Shown: positions 21,101 through 31,066 of the stretch, piece by piece
Layout: each line of letters opens with the position of its first letter
How positions within the stretch are numbered: position 1 is the stretch's first letter
Assembly: GCF_947259555.1 (NCBI RefSeq)
Contig: NZ_CAMYMD010000067.1
Span: 23,219 to 87,218 of the forward strand
Source: an uncultured Roseovarius sp.
Lineage (GTDB): Bacteria > Pseudomonadota > Alphaproteobacteria > Rhodobacterales > Rhodobacteraceae
Direction: 5' to 3'
Length of the DNA: 64,000 nt
Program-made: the position numbers and the translations under genes
The notes under the pieces: model-generated
What the model saw: the letters and a program-made list of their open reading frames with translations, nothing else
Database searches by the model: none
What the model was told of the DNA's origin: nothing

Positions 21101-21421
21101 ATGCCGCAAATCACCACAGACACGGCTCACCAGACCGTGATAACGACGTTCGAAGTGACCCCGGGAACTTGCGAGGACCTCCTCGATTTGCTGAACGCCG
21201 CTTACAGCGACTTCATCTCGCAACAGCCCGGCTTTATTTCCGCCAGCCTGCATGTCAATGACGCCCAGACCAGGATCGCCAATTATTCGAAGTGGCGTGC
21301 GCGCGAGGATTTTCAGGCGATGCTTCGGAGCAGCGAGATGCGGGAGCGGAACCGCGAGATCAATGAGTTGTGCAAGAGCTTTGAGCCCGTGATGTATGAC
21401 GTTGTGGCGAGCTTTGGATGA
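21101..21421 (+). CDS. Antibiotic biosynthesis monooxygenase (ABM) domain protein
   Basis: QQPGFISASLHVNDAQTRIANYSKWRAREDFQAM. Confidence 0.85.
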   Translation: MPQITTDTAHQTVITTFEVTPGTCEDLLDLLNAAYSDFISQQPGFISASLHVNDAQTRIANYSKWRAREDFQAMLRSSEMRERNREINELCKSFEPVMYDVVASFG

Positions 21422-21705
21422 AAAAAGATATCGAGCAACCGGAAGATTTGACGCAGGAGGTGGCGGGGCTTCGACGCGAGTTGACCCGACTGAATGCACA
21501 CCGCTTCATCCGGGTTCACAATTCGATGCCGCGCATGCTGGCGTTCAACTTTGCGCGCGGGCTGGCCGTGGGTCTTGGCACGGTGATGGGGGCTACGGTG
21601 CTGTTGTCGGTCATGGTTTGGGCGCTTAGCCAGATCGAGTTTCTGCCGATCATTGGTGAATGGGCGGCGCAGATCGCACAACAGATGCAGACAGCGCAGG
21701 AGTGA
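21418..21705 (+). CDS. DUF5665-like small membrane protein
   Basis: NFARGLAVGLGTVMGATVLLSVMVW; ATGA overlap with upstream gene. Confidence 0.65.
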   Translation: MKKDIEQPEDLTQEVAGLRRELTRLNAHRFIRVHNSMPRMLAFNFARGLAVGLGTVMGATVLLSVMVWALSQIEFLPIIGEWAAQIAQQMQTAQE

Positions 21706-21782
21706 CGCGCCCGTGATCTGAATCAAGGCAGGGCGTCGAGCATCGCGTCAGTATTGGTGGACAAAATGCGAAAGGACATCCC

Positions 21783-22190
21783 ATGTACAAACACGTTCTG
21801 GTCCCGATTTCCTTCGATACGGACCGAGACGCAGCAGGCGCGCTGAGCGCGGCGCGTCTCTTGGCGGGCGACGCCGGTAAGATCAGCCTGCTGCATGTTA
21901 TCGAACACGTGCCTGATTATGCGATTTCCTATTTGCCACAGGGGTATCTGAAGGAGGCGCACAAAGCCGTTGAGGCCGAGCTGGCCGCCATGGCTGCGAC
22001 CTTGCCGAACGGCAGCTCGCATGTGATCGAAGGACATTCCGGGCGCACCATCCTTGACTGGGCAGAGGCGAACGGGCCCGATTGCATCGTGCTGGCCAGC
22101 CATCGTCCGGGCATGCAGGATCTGCTGCTCGGGTCGACTGCGGCCAAAGTCGTGCGACACGCAAATTGCGCGGTACATGTCATTCGGTGA
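21783..22190 (+). CDS. Universal stress protein (UspA family)
   Basis: MYKHVLVPISFD..., GPDCIVLASHRPGMQDLLLGSTAAKVVRHANCAVHVIR. Confidence 0.93.
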   Translation: MYKHVLVPISFDTDRDAAGALSAARLLAGDAGKISLLHVIEHVPDYAISYLPQGYLKEAHKAVEAELAAMAATLPNGSSHVIEGHSGRTILDWAEANGPDCIVLASHRPGMQDLLLGSTAAKVVRHANCAVHVIR

Positions 22191-22259
22191 TTGGCAAGTG
22201 TTGCGGATCGGGCAGGCACTCCCCACATCCCTTGAAAGGTGAACAAAAGGAGAGTGCCT

Positions 22260-22502
22260 ATGCAATGCCCAATCGATGGTGCCCAACTCGTTCTGGCGGA
22301 GCGTGCGGGGGTCGAGATTGACTACTGCCCTCAATGCCGTGGCGTTTGGCTGGACCGGGGCGAGCTGGACAAGATCATTGACCGCTCTGCCGGGGCAGTC
22401 GGCGGACCGGCGCCCGATCCCGACGACCGGGGCCATGACGGGCGCGGACAAAAGCCCCGCAAGAAGCGTGGCGGGTTTCTAGAGGAATTGTTCGATTTCT
22501 GA
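22260..22502 (+). CDS. zf-TFIIB domain protein
   Basis: MQCPIDGAQLV...IDYCPQCRGVWLDRGELDKII. Confidence 0.9.
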   Translation: MQCPIDGAQLVLAERAGVEIDYCPQCRGVWLDRGELDKIIDRSAGAVGGPAPDPDDRGHDGRGQKPRKKRGGFLEELFDF

Positions 22503-22546
22503 GCTAAAGGCTTGATCGCGGCGCATGTCGGGGCTAGGGGCCGCAC

Positions 22547-22891
22547 ATGGCCTATTTGCTGACCGCTCTGATTGCTGCGCTGATTGCCCTGCTGACCCTC
22601 ACTCCGCAAATGCCGGGGCCGCCGGGCTTTCCTGGGGTCGACAAATTGGCGCATTCAGTGGCGTTTTTGCTGCTGGTATTTCCGATATCGGTCACGCGCC
22701 CGCGCAAATGGCGCATCGTCGGTCTATGGGCGATGTGCTATGGCGCGCTGATCGAGATCGTGCAACCGCATGTCGGGCGCAGCGCTGAGTGGGCGGACCT
22801 GCTTGCCGATGGCGTGGGGGTGGCGATTGGGATTGCTCTGGCACTGGCTGCACGCAGGCTTGTTTGGACGTCCGGGGATGTGATGCGTTGA
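22547..22891 (+). CDS. VanZ-like small membrane protein
   Basis: DKLAHSVAFLLL...YGALIEIVQPHVGRSAEWADLLADGVGVAIG. Confidence 0.8.
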   Translation: MAYLLTALIAALIALLTLTPQMPGPPGFPGVDKLAHSVAFLLLVFPISVTRPRKWRIVGLWAMCYGALIEIVQPHVGRSAEWADLLADGVGVAIGIALALAARRLVWTSGDVMR

Positions 22892-23054
22892 CCGCGGTCA
22901 GCTCGTATGCCAAGTCCGTTTCGGAATGCAAAGGGCTTGCCGTTGCAGAAGGCTCTGCACCAGCGGCATGAAGCCATCGTTCCTATTCCAAGCGGAAACG
23001 AACCAAGGCGCGGCGCCGCAATCACTCGATTTGCGCCGCGCAGCAAGCGTTCAG

Positions 23055-23960
23055 TTATCCAATCACCCCCTGAAATTCACGCCATTCCCCCTTGGACATG
23101 CCGGAGGTATCCTGCGTGACCTCTTCGCCTTTTAGCATCCGTCGCACGCATTCGAGCGCCGTTGCCGAGAGCGTCGCGCCGCCCATCCGGTAATCCTCGA
23201 ACGCCTTATAGGCATAGGGCACCCAATCGGCGACAAGACGGCAGATTTCGTCGGCATAGACCCGGATTTCATATTGAGCGTGGGCGTCGGCGCGCAGGCG
23301 CAGGAAATGCAGAAGATTGTGCAGATCGACCTTCCAATACCATTGCGTATAGATATTGGCGGGCAGATTCATCCGTGCCAGCTCGCGCGCGAGCCCTTGC
23401 TGGCCGTCCTGTCCGATCATCTCTTCGTAGTGGTCATAGCAGCGCATCGCATCTTCGGTCAGGATGCGCAGCACACGCTGCGCCTCGTCGCCCTCAAGCG
23501 CCGCACCGCGCCCCTGATTGTTGGTTGTCGATTGCGCCGCGAGCGCATCGGGGGCCGGGATGTAGAACTCGCGGTCCAGGATCGAATAGCGCGCCGAGTA
23601 TTCGTTTACATTGGCGGTGCGGTGCCGGATCCACTGGCGCGCGACGAAGACGGGCAGTTTGACATGGAGCTTGATTTCGCACATCTCGAAGGGTGTCGAA
23701 TGCCAGTGACGCATCAGGTAGCGGATCAGCCCCTCGTCGTTCTGTACATGTTTAGTGCCGGCACCATAACTCACCCGCGCCGCCTGAACGATAGCGGCAT
23801 CGTCGCCCATGTAATCTATTACCCGGACAAATCCGTGATCGAGCACGGGGTGGGCCGTGTAGAGATGCGCCTCCATCCCGGCTGATGTCGTACGCCGGGT
23901 TTCATGCGTTTGGCCGCGTTGCGCGTCAATTTCGGCCTGTTGTTCGGGGCTGAGGGGCAT
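23055..23960 (-). CDS. thyX: FAD-dependent thymidylate synthase
   Basis: [19 protein letters not shown] (ThyX motif); start trimmed to MPLSPEQQ. Confidence 0.96.
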   Translation of the reverse strand: MPLSPEQQAEIDAQRGQTHETRRTTSAGMEAHLYTAHPVLDHGFVRVIDYMGDDAAIVQAARVSYGAGTKHVQNDEGLIRYLMRHWHSTPFEMCEIKLHVKLPVFVARQWIRHRTANVNEYSARYSILDREFYIPAPDALAAQSTTNNQGRGAALEGDEAQRVLRILTEDAMRCYDHYEEMIGQDGQQGLARELARMNLPANIYTQWYWKVDLHNLLHFLRLRADAHAQYEIRVYADEICRLVADWVPYAYKAFEDYRMGGATLSATALECVRRMLKGEEVTQDTSGMSKGEWREFQGVIG

Positions 23961-24167
23961 AGCGGAGCCTTTCATCACTATAGCGAGTCGCAGTCCACTA
24001 TATCTTGGGGATGCCCCCTGAGGAAAGCCGATAGAGAGTATGTGCGAGAGCGCCACAGAGTGTATTTTTCTACAACCGCTGCCTGCATCGGTGATTGACT
24101 TTTGAAGGCTAAAGCGGGAAGTTTCTGAAAAACAAGAAACAAATGACATATTGAGGGCAGTCTCATC

Positions 24168-25289
24168 ATGAAACAAATCGTGGCAGGCCTTATGGCCGCT
24201 GCCCTTTTGGGCGGCTGTGGAGGCGGATCAAATCCGTTCGAGAGATCGGCGACCGAAGACGAGAGCGCAACCGACGGTGGCACCACCGATGACGGGACCA
24301 CGGACGGCGGGACGACCGATGACGGGAGCACAGACGGCGAAACCAACACCGATGGTGACAGTTCGCCCACGGTCAACACAGAAGTTGCGGTGCCCGAAGA
24401 ACTGGCCGGTAACGTGCGCAGTGTCAGCTTTGACGCAGCGACTCAGACATTGGTCGTCGAAGCGCTGAACCTCGATGATGTGCCTGTAAGGGCAGTCTAC
24501 CGGCGTCGTCCGGGGCTGGACAGGAATGGCTATGTTGGGTTCAGCGTACAGAATGACCCGCTTGACCGGCATTTCACCGCCTTCGCCAAGGAATCGTCCA
24601 ACAGCAATTCCGTGCGCGCCGCGGTGGTCGGAAGCGGCGGACCTCGCAATATCGGGTTCCGTGGCGGGTTTTTCGAGCGCGACGGTGATTACACGCCGCC
24701 TGAGGTCAGCGAAACGACAGGTCTTGTCAGCTATGCGGGGCGCTATGTCGGGATCAGCAATATCGGCGTCACGAACGGGTCGGATCTGGCGGAGATCCCG
24801 GTCGATCTGTTGACCAGCGAAGCGTTCCCCGAAGAGTTGCGTCCGACACAGGCGGTTTCAGTGGATGGCAAGGTGTTCATCAACGCCGATTTCGCGGATA
24901 ACAGTGTCGAGGGTAATGTCTTTGACCGCCGTTTGGTGGAGACAAACACCCGGCTTCCGTCGGTCGTTCTCGTGACCTCGCCGATTGCTGGAAATGGCAC
25001 TTTCAACGGTGACGTTGAAATTGATAGCCGAGAAGACCTTAACGAGGACGGGATAGCGGATGGTTCGCGTACGGTCCTGGGGTCATATGGCGGCGTGTTC
25101 GGCGGGCCGAATGCCGACGCCGTGGCTGGTATTATCAATCTTGACGATCTCGGTGGCGGGCCAGAGCTTGAAGATCTGGGTCTGAACGGCGAGCTGCTGG
25201 AGACCGGCATATTCGTTCTCGATCAATGTGGGCAGACCGTAGATGCCGAGCTTTGCAACCTTGTCAATCCTGACGTTGCCTCGCCCTGA
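24168..25289 (+). CDS. Lipoprotein with acidic Thr/Gly/Asp linker and TbpB-barrel-like C-terminal domain; candidate Slam-dependent surface lipoprotein
   Basis: Lipobox LLGGC; linker [27 protein letters not shown]-terminal [19 protein letters not shown]. Confidence 0.7.
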   Translation: MKQIVAGLMAAALLGGCGGGSNPFERSATEDESATDGGTTDDGTTDGGTTDDGSTDGETNTDGDSSPTVNTEVAVPEELAGNVRSVSFDAATQTLVVEALNLDDVPVRAVYRRRPGLDRNGYVGFSVQNDPLDRHFTAFAKESSNSNSVRAAVVGSGGPRNIGFRGGFFERDGDYTPPEVSETTGLVSYAGRYVGISNIGVTNGSDLAEIPVDLLTSEAFPEELRPTQAVSVDGKVFINADFADNSVEGNVFDRRLVETNTRLPSVVLVTSPIAGNGTFNGDVEIDSREDLNEDGIADGSRTVLGSYGGVFGGPNADAVAGIINLDDLGGGPELEDLGLNGELLETGIFVLDQCGQTVDAELCNLVNPDVASP

Positions 25290-26646
25290 GCGGGCCTTTT
25301 TCGGGGCGGCTCTGGTCGCCTTGATGGCGGGCGGATCGGCTTTGTCCGAGTCCGCCCGGCTGTCTCTTGCGCAAGCGGATGCGTTGGCAGCGCAGGCCTT
25401 GGCTGCGGGCGAGTCGCGTTTGGCCTACGATCTCAGCAAGGGGCTCTTGGAGGCCGGCAAGGACAATCCGCGCGCCCATTACTATCAGGCGCTTGCATTG
25501 GCGCAGGCGCGTGCGTTTGGTCCGGCCGAAAGGAAGGCGGCGCTCGCCTATTGGCATTCAAACACCGAAGAGCAGCGCTATCAGGCCGCCAATCTCGCGG
25601 CACAGCTGAGCTTTGCCGACGAACGACTGACAGGGTCGCAGTTCTGGCTGCGGCGAGCGGTCGATCATGCGCCCGATGAGGTTGCACGCGCGCGGACTGT
25701 CAGTGCGTTCCAGAATGTACGCGCGCGCAACCCCTTGCGCTTTGATTTGCGCGTGTCGACCGCACCCTCGGACAACGTGAATAATGGCTCAAACAGCCCA
25801 CTGAATGTGATTGACGGCGTGCCAGTGGTCGGCAATCTCAGCCCATCGGCACGAGCGCTCTCTGGCGTGATCACCAAGGCGCATGGCTCGCTGTCTTACA
25901 GGATCGCGCAGAGCGAGGGGCGTGAAACCCGCCTGCGCGGTCGGGTCACGGCACGACGGGTGGACATCTCCGACCGCGTGGTCGGTCTAAGCGGGGACGA
26001 CCTGTCGTCGACGCTCGTAGAGCTGGGAGTGACCCAATATTTACGCGGCTCGCGTGAAACCGTGACGTGGAAATTCGATCTCGATGGTGGTCGCGTCTGG
26101 TACGGCGGCGATCCCCTCTATGATTTCGCGCGCCTTGGCGTTGCCCGGTATCAGCGCCTGGACGAGCGATTTCTGCTCAGTTTTGGCGGCTCTCTGGAGG
26201 AGCAGCAGGACGAGGCCGCGCGCGGCGCGGACAGTACCATTTCCGGAGCCTTTGCAGGGATCGGGATGAGCCTTGAGGGGGGCGGGCGTGTCGGGTTTCG
26301 GCTGCAATATCGAGATGCTGACAGCAGCGGTGTCAACCGCACGTCAGACCAATGGACCGGCATTGCAACCTATGCCCTCGGTCGCGAGCTCGGGCCGGCG
26401 AGCCTGGAGTTTTCCCTTGGGGTCAGCCGGCTGGATTACGGGCGCTATCAGGTGGGGTTCATCAACGTGCCCGGGGGGCGCGATGACGAGTCGGTGTTCG
26501 GTGGTGTGACGGCCACGTTCAACGACTGGGGTTACATGGGCTTTGTGCCCACGCTCACCGTGACGAGCGAGCGCAGCCGGTCCAATATCAGCCGGTTCGA
26601 TGTTGAAGAGACGTCAGTCAGCCTCGGAATTCGTTCCGAATTCTGA
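25243..26646 (+). CDS. Slam/DUF560-like outer-membrane protein (N-terminal TPR-like region plus beta-barrel)
   Basis: Signal segment, helical AHYYQALALAQARAFGPAERKAAL, barrel strands ending SVSLGIRSEF (terminal Phe); overlaps lipoprotein gene; start uncertain. Confidence 0.7.
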   Translation: MPSFATLSILTLPRPERAFFGAALVALMAGGSALSESARLSLAQADALAAQALAAGESRLAYDLSKGLLEAGKDNPRAHYYQALALAQARAFGPAERKAALAYWHSNTEEQRYQAANLAAQLSFADERLTGSQFWLRRAVDHAPDEVARARTVSAFQNVRARNPLRFDLRVSTAPSDNVNNGSNSPLNVIDGVPVVGNLSPSARALSGVITKAHGSLSYRIAQSEGRETRLRGRVTARRVDISDRVVGLSGDDLSSTLVELGVTQYLRGSRETVTWKFDLDGGRVWYGGDPLYDFARLGVARYQRLDERFLLSFGGSLEEQQDEAARGADSTISGAFAGIGMSLEGGGRVGFRLQYRDADSSGVNRTSDQWTGIATYALGRELGPASLEFSLGVSRLDYGRYQVGFINVPGGRDDESVFGGVTATFNDWGYMGFVPTLTVTSERSRSNISRFDVEETSVSLGIRSEF

Positions 26647-26739
26647 GACGGGCAGGGTGGTTTGCTCTGGTTTTTGCCTCGACACTCGCGCGAGTGCCTC
26701 TATCCTCAGGACAAATGCAACGACGGAGGAATGCAAGTG

Positions 26740-27168
26740 ATGCGCATTAGATATTTGCACACGATGGTCAGGGTAAAGGACCTTGAAGCGACAATGCGGT
26801 TCTTTGGCCTGCTGGGGCTCAAGGAAACGCGCCGTTGGGACAACGATGGAGGGCGTTTCACACTTGTCTTCATGGCACCCGAAGGGCAAGAAGAATGCCC
26901 GGTCGAGCTGACCTATAATTGGGATGGCGACGAGGGGCTGCCGTCGGATAGCCGTCACTTCGGGCACCTGGCCTATTCTGTCGGCGATATCTACGAGATG
27001 TGCCAGCATCTTATGGATAATGGTGTGGAAATCAATCGCCCGCCGCGAGAAGGGCGGATGGCGTTTGTGCGCAGCCCCGACAATATTTCGGTGGAACTGT
27101 TACAAGAGGGGGAGGCCCTTGCGCCCAAGGAACCATGGACGAGTATGGAGAATATCGGCCATTGGTGA
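26740..27168 (+). CDS. VOC/glyoxalase family protein (lactoylglutathione lyase-like)
   Basis: RYLHTMVRVKDLEATMRFFGLLGLKETRR...FGHLAYSVGDIYEMCQHLMDNGVEINRPPREGRMAFVRSPDN. Confidence 0.88.
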   Translation: MRIRYLHTMVRVKDLEATMRFFGLLGLKETRRWDNDGGRFTLVFMAPEGQEECPVELTYNWDGDEGLPSDSRHFGHLAYSVGDIYEMCQHLMDNGVEINRPPREGRMAFVRSPDNISVELLQEGEALAPKEPWTSMENIGHW

Positions 27169-27863
27169 GGCTCGCGGCGGCATTGTTGATCGCGGTTGCA
27201 GCCTCCCCGGCGCAGGCGGCCTGCCGCCTCGCGCTGGTACTGGCGCTTGATGTCTCGTCCTCTGTGGACGACGAGGAATACGCGCTGCAACGGGTCGGGT
27301 TGGCCGCTGCGCTCGACGCGCCCGAAATCCGGCATGCCGTACTGCAAGGTGGGCAGGGCGATGTCGCGTTGGCGGTCTATGAATGGAGTGGCCGCTTTCA
27401 GGAAAAGCGGCATCTGGATTGGAGCGTCCTGCGCTCTGATGGGGATATCGACCGCGCGGTCGCGGTGCTTGCGGAGATGGAGCGTTCGACCTCGGATTAC
27501 CCTACGGCGCTTGGCTCGGCATTGGGGTATGGGGCGCAAGTGTTGACGCAGGCGCCTGCCTGTGACCGGCGGGTGATTGACGTCTCGGGTGACGGGATCA
27601 ACAATGAGGGGTTCGCGCCGGCGCTGGCCTACAGGCACTTTCCCTTTGATGGCGTCACCGTCAACGGGCTTGTGATTCTCGGGCATGATGCCGAGGTGGT
27701 CGCGCATTACCGGCGCGAGGTTCTGCGCGGCCCTGGAGCGTTCTTGGAGGTTGCGCAGGGTTTTGAAGATTTCCAAGAGGCGATGGCGCGCAAGCTATTT
27801 CGTGAAATCAGCGATATCCAGTTGGGTGCGCTTGCACCATCCGAGGCGGCGCCACGTCAGTAA
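27135..27863 (+). CDS. DUF1194 (VWA-like) exported protein
   Basis: CRLALVLALDVSSSVDDEEYALQRVGLAAAL...VIDVSGDGINNEG. Confidence 0.88.
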   Translation: MDEYGEYRPLVRLAAALLIAVAASPAQAACRLALVLALDVSSSVDDEEYALQRVGLAAALDAPEIRHAVLQGGQGDVALAVYEWSGRFQEKRHLDWSVLRSDGDIDRAVAVLAEMERSTSDYPTALGSALGYGAQVLTQAPACDRRVIDVSGDGINNEGFAPALAYRHFPFDGVTVNGLVILGHDAEVVAHYRREVLRGPGAFLEVAQGFEDFQEAMARKLFREISDIQLGALAPSEAAPRQ

Positions 27864-28402
27864 ATATAGCGGATCTGATCCGCCCAGTATCTTTCGACCC
27901 GGCGCAACGACGCCGTGATCTGATCTATGCCATCTGGTCCCAGAACTCCGCGCCCCTTCAACCCTTCGGCATGACGCGCGAAGAGACCTGCGACGACATC
28001 CCGAATGTGGCGGCCCTTCTCGGTCAGTCGTACCCGAACGGATCGGCGATCCACTTCGCAGCGTTGATGGTGCATATAGCCCATTTCGACCAGTTTCTTG
28101 AGGTTGTAACTGACGTTGCTGCCTTGATAGTAGCCACGCGTCTTGAGCTCACCTGCGGTGACCTCGTTATCGCCAATATTGAACAGCAAGAGCGCCTGTA
28201 CCGCGTTGATCTCGAGCACGCCCACGCGCTCGAATTCGTCCTTGATCACATCAAGCAAGAGCCGATGTAACCGTTCGACCAATGACAGCGCGTCCAAATA
28301 GCCACTTATGAAGCCATCATTGACAGGCGGCGTGTTCCGGGGGCTGTGAAAACTCATGTCCGTCTCCGTGCGATACTGCTCGCAGCCGAACCTGAGCGAC
28401 AA
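27857..28402 (-). CDS. MarR-family winged-helix regulator (LdtR-like)
   Basis: TAGELKTRGYYQGSNVSYNLKKLVEMGYMHHQRCEVDRRSVRVRLTEKG; start may be 28357. Confidence 0.85.
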   Translation of the reverse strand: MSLRFGCEQYRTETDMSFHSPRNTPPVNDGFISGYLDALSLVERLHRLLLDVIKDEFERVGVLEINAVQALLLFNIGDNEVTAGELKTRGYYQGSNVSYNLKKLVEMGYMHHQRCEVDRRSVRVRLTEKGRHIRDVVAGLFARHAEGLKGRGVLGPDGIDQITASLRRVERYWADQIRYIY

Positions 28403-28447
28403 ACCCGAACATTAGGTAAACCCTGACGAAATCCCCTAAAATACGCA

Positions 28448-28732
28448 CTAGTTTTCGCCGTGTGCTCGCTCGGTGATCTCGGCGATGAGCGCGACGAAAT
28501 TGGAAGGTGGGGCCGTTTGGCCCGTCACCCATTGATAGAGATCCTGATCGTTTTCGCACAGCAACGCGTCAAACCGATCAAGTGCTTCGTTGTCCATAGA
28601 GGCAAGCCGCGCATCGGCAAAGCGGGTCAGGATGATGTCCATCTCCTTGATGCCCCGGCGCATCGCCCGCATATGCAAGCGCTTCACGCGATGCGCATGC
28701 GGCTCATGTGCCGCGCCAGGTGCCTCATTCAC
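28448..28732 (-). CDS. sdhE: Succinate dehydrogenase assembly factor 2
   Basis: RRGIKEMDIILTRFAD...LDRFDALLCENDQDLYQWVTG. Confidence 0.88.
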   Translation of the reverse strand: MNEAPGAAHEPHAHRVKRLHMRAMRRGIKEMDIILTRFADARLASMDNEALDRFDALLCENDQDLYQWVTGQTAPPSNFVALIAEITERAHGEN

Positions 28733-29126
28733 CGGCTTCTTCCCGAAGCTTGGCGCGCAGGGTCTTCTCCAGACGCGCGAGACGGTCTGTAGACCGTGTC
28801 AACTGTGTGCGGATATCGCGAATTTCTGTCAGCATTTCAGTGACATCAGGAGATAATTCCCCAGCCTCGGGTGCGCCCGGCCCTTCACCCTCGCCGGAGA
28901 GCAGCCACAAGAGCGAGACATTAAGAAGCCCCGCCATCATCGACAACTTGTTCGCGCGGGGCTCTGAAAGGTCGTCTTCCCAGGCCTTGAGCGTCTTCAG
29001 CTTTACGCCGAGGCGCTTGGCAAGGTCGCCTTGCGTCATGCCCGAGCGTTCGCGGGCACCCGCCACGCGGTCGCCGAAGGTGGTGGCATCGGGGTCAAAC
29101 CAGCTTTCATTGGTGTCTGTTGTCAT
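28725..29126 (-). CDS. HTH (XRE) transcriptional regulator
   Basis: FGDRVAGARERSGMTQGDLAKRLGVKLKTLKAWEDDLSEPRANKL. Confidence 0.85.
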   Translation of the reverse strand: MTTDTNESWFDPDATTFGDRVAGARERSGMTQGDLAKRLGVKLKTLKAWEDDLSEPRANKLSMMAGLLNVSLLWLLSGEGEGPGAPEAGELSPDVTEMLTEIRDIRTQLTRSTDRLARLEKTLRAKLREEAGE

Positions 29127-29178
29127 CTCATCCCTTTCCGGCGATCGTCCTTGATCAACCTTTGGCGGCAACTTATGA

Positions 29179-30414
<1,236 letters not shown>

Positions 30415-30422
30415 GAACAAAC

Positions 30423-30827
30423 ATGGCGGGCGATCTCCCCGATTATTACTTCAGGGTGCGCGAGAACGGGGCCTTCGTGTTCCGGGTCGATACCGAGAAC
30501 CGGCAGCGCCGCATAGACATGGACCAGATCGCCGTCGTCAACATTCGCAAGTCCGAGATCAAGCCGCATGGCGACCGCGAGTTGAGCGAGGCGGATATCG
30601 CCGCGATCACCGAATGGATGACCGAGCGGCAGACGATCCTCGAGCATCGAGATATCGACGATATCCTGCGGGCGGTGGATTATCTCAACACCACCACCCA
30701 TTGGGCGCAGTCGCGTGCGACCGATGAGCAGTTGGAGCAGGTGACGGATGCGCTGTTGCTGGCCATGCACGACCTGCGCACCGTGCTGGTGCGCAAGAAG
30801 GCGGACCGATTGCTGAAGGACGGGTGA
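30423..30827 (+). CDS. Conserved hypothetical protein
   Basis: 134-aa ORF 9 nt after aminotransferase stop, host-like codon usage. Confidence 0.65.
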   Translation: MAGDLPDYYFRVRENGAFVFRVDTENRQRRIDMDQIAVVNIRKSEIKPHGDRELSEADIAAITEWMTERQTILEHRDIDDILRAVDYLNTTTHWAQSRATDEQLEQVTDALLLAMHDLRTVLVRKKADRLLKDG

Positions 30828-30843
30828 GGGGGAAGTCGCCGTG

Positions 30844-31050
30844 AGCCGCGCATCGACGGGCCGCGGTGCGGCGATCCAACGCTCGTTCGGCAGACCTTTA
30901 TCTCTGCCAAGTTGGGAAAACATTCACGCGATGCGCAGGTTGCAGCCAAATCGCCGTGCCGTCGGGGCGGCGTCATGCCGGAGGCATGCCTCTGGCATGA
31001 CGATGCGCGGCGGCCTAACGGTCGCGATTCGCGCAGGGTACTTTATTCAG
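30844..31050 (+). repeat. Dispersed repeat, copy 1 (with nested palindrome)
   Basis: Matches reverse complement of 53480-53657 by eye over most of its length. Confidence 0.85.
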
Positions 31051-31066
31051 AAGCCGTTATTCCCCG

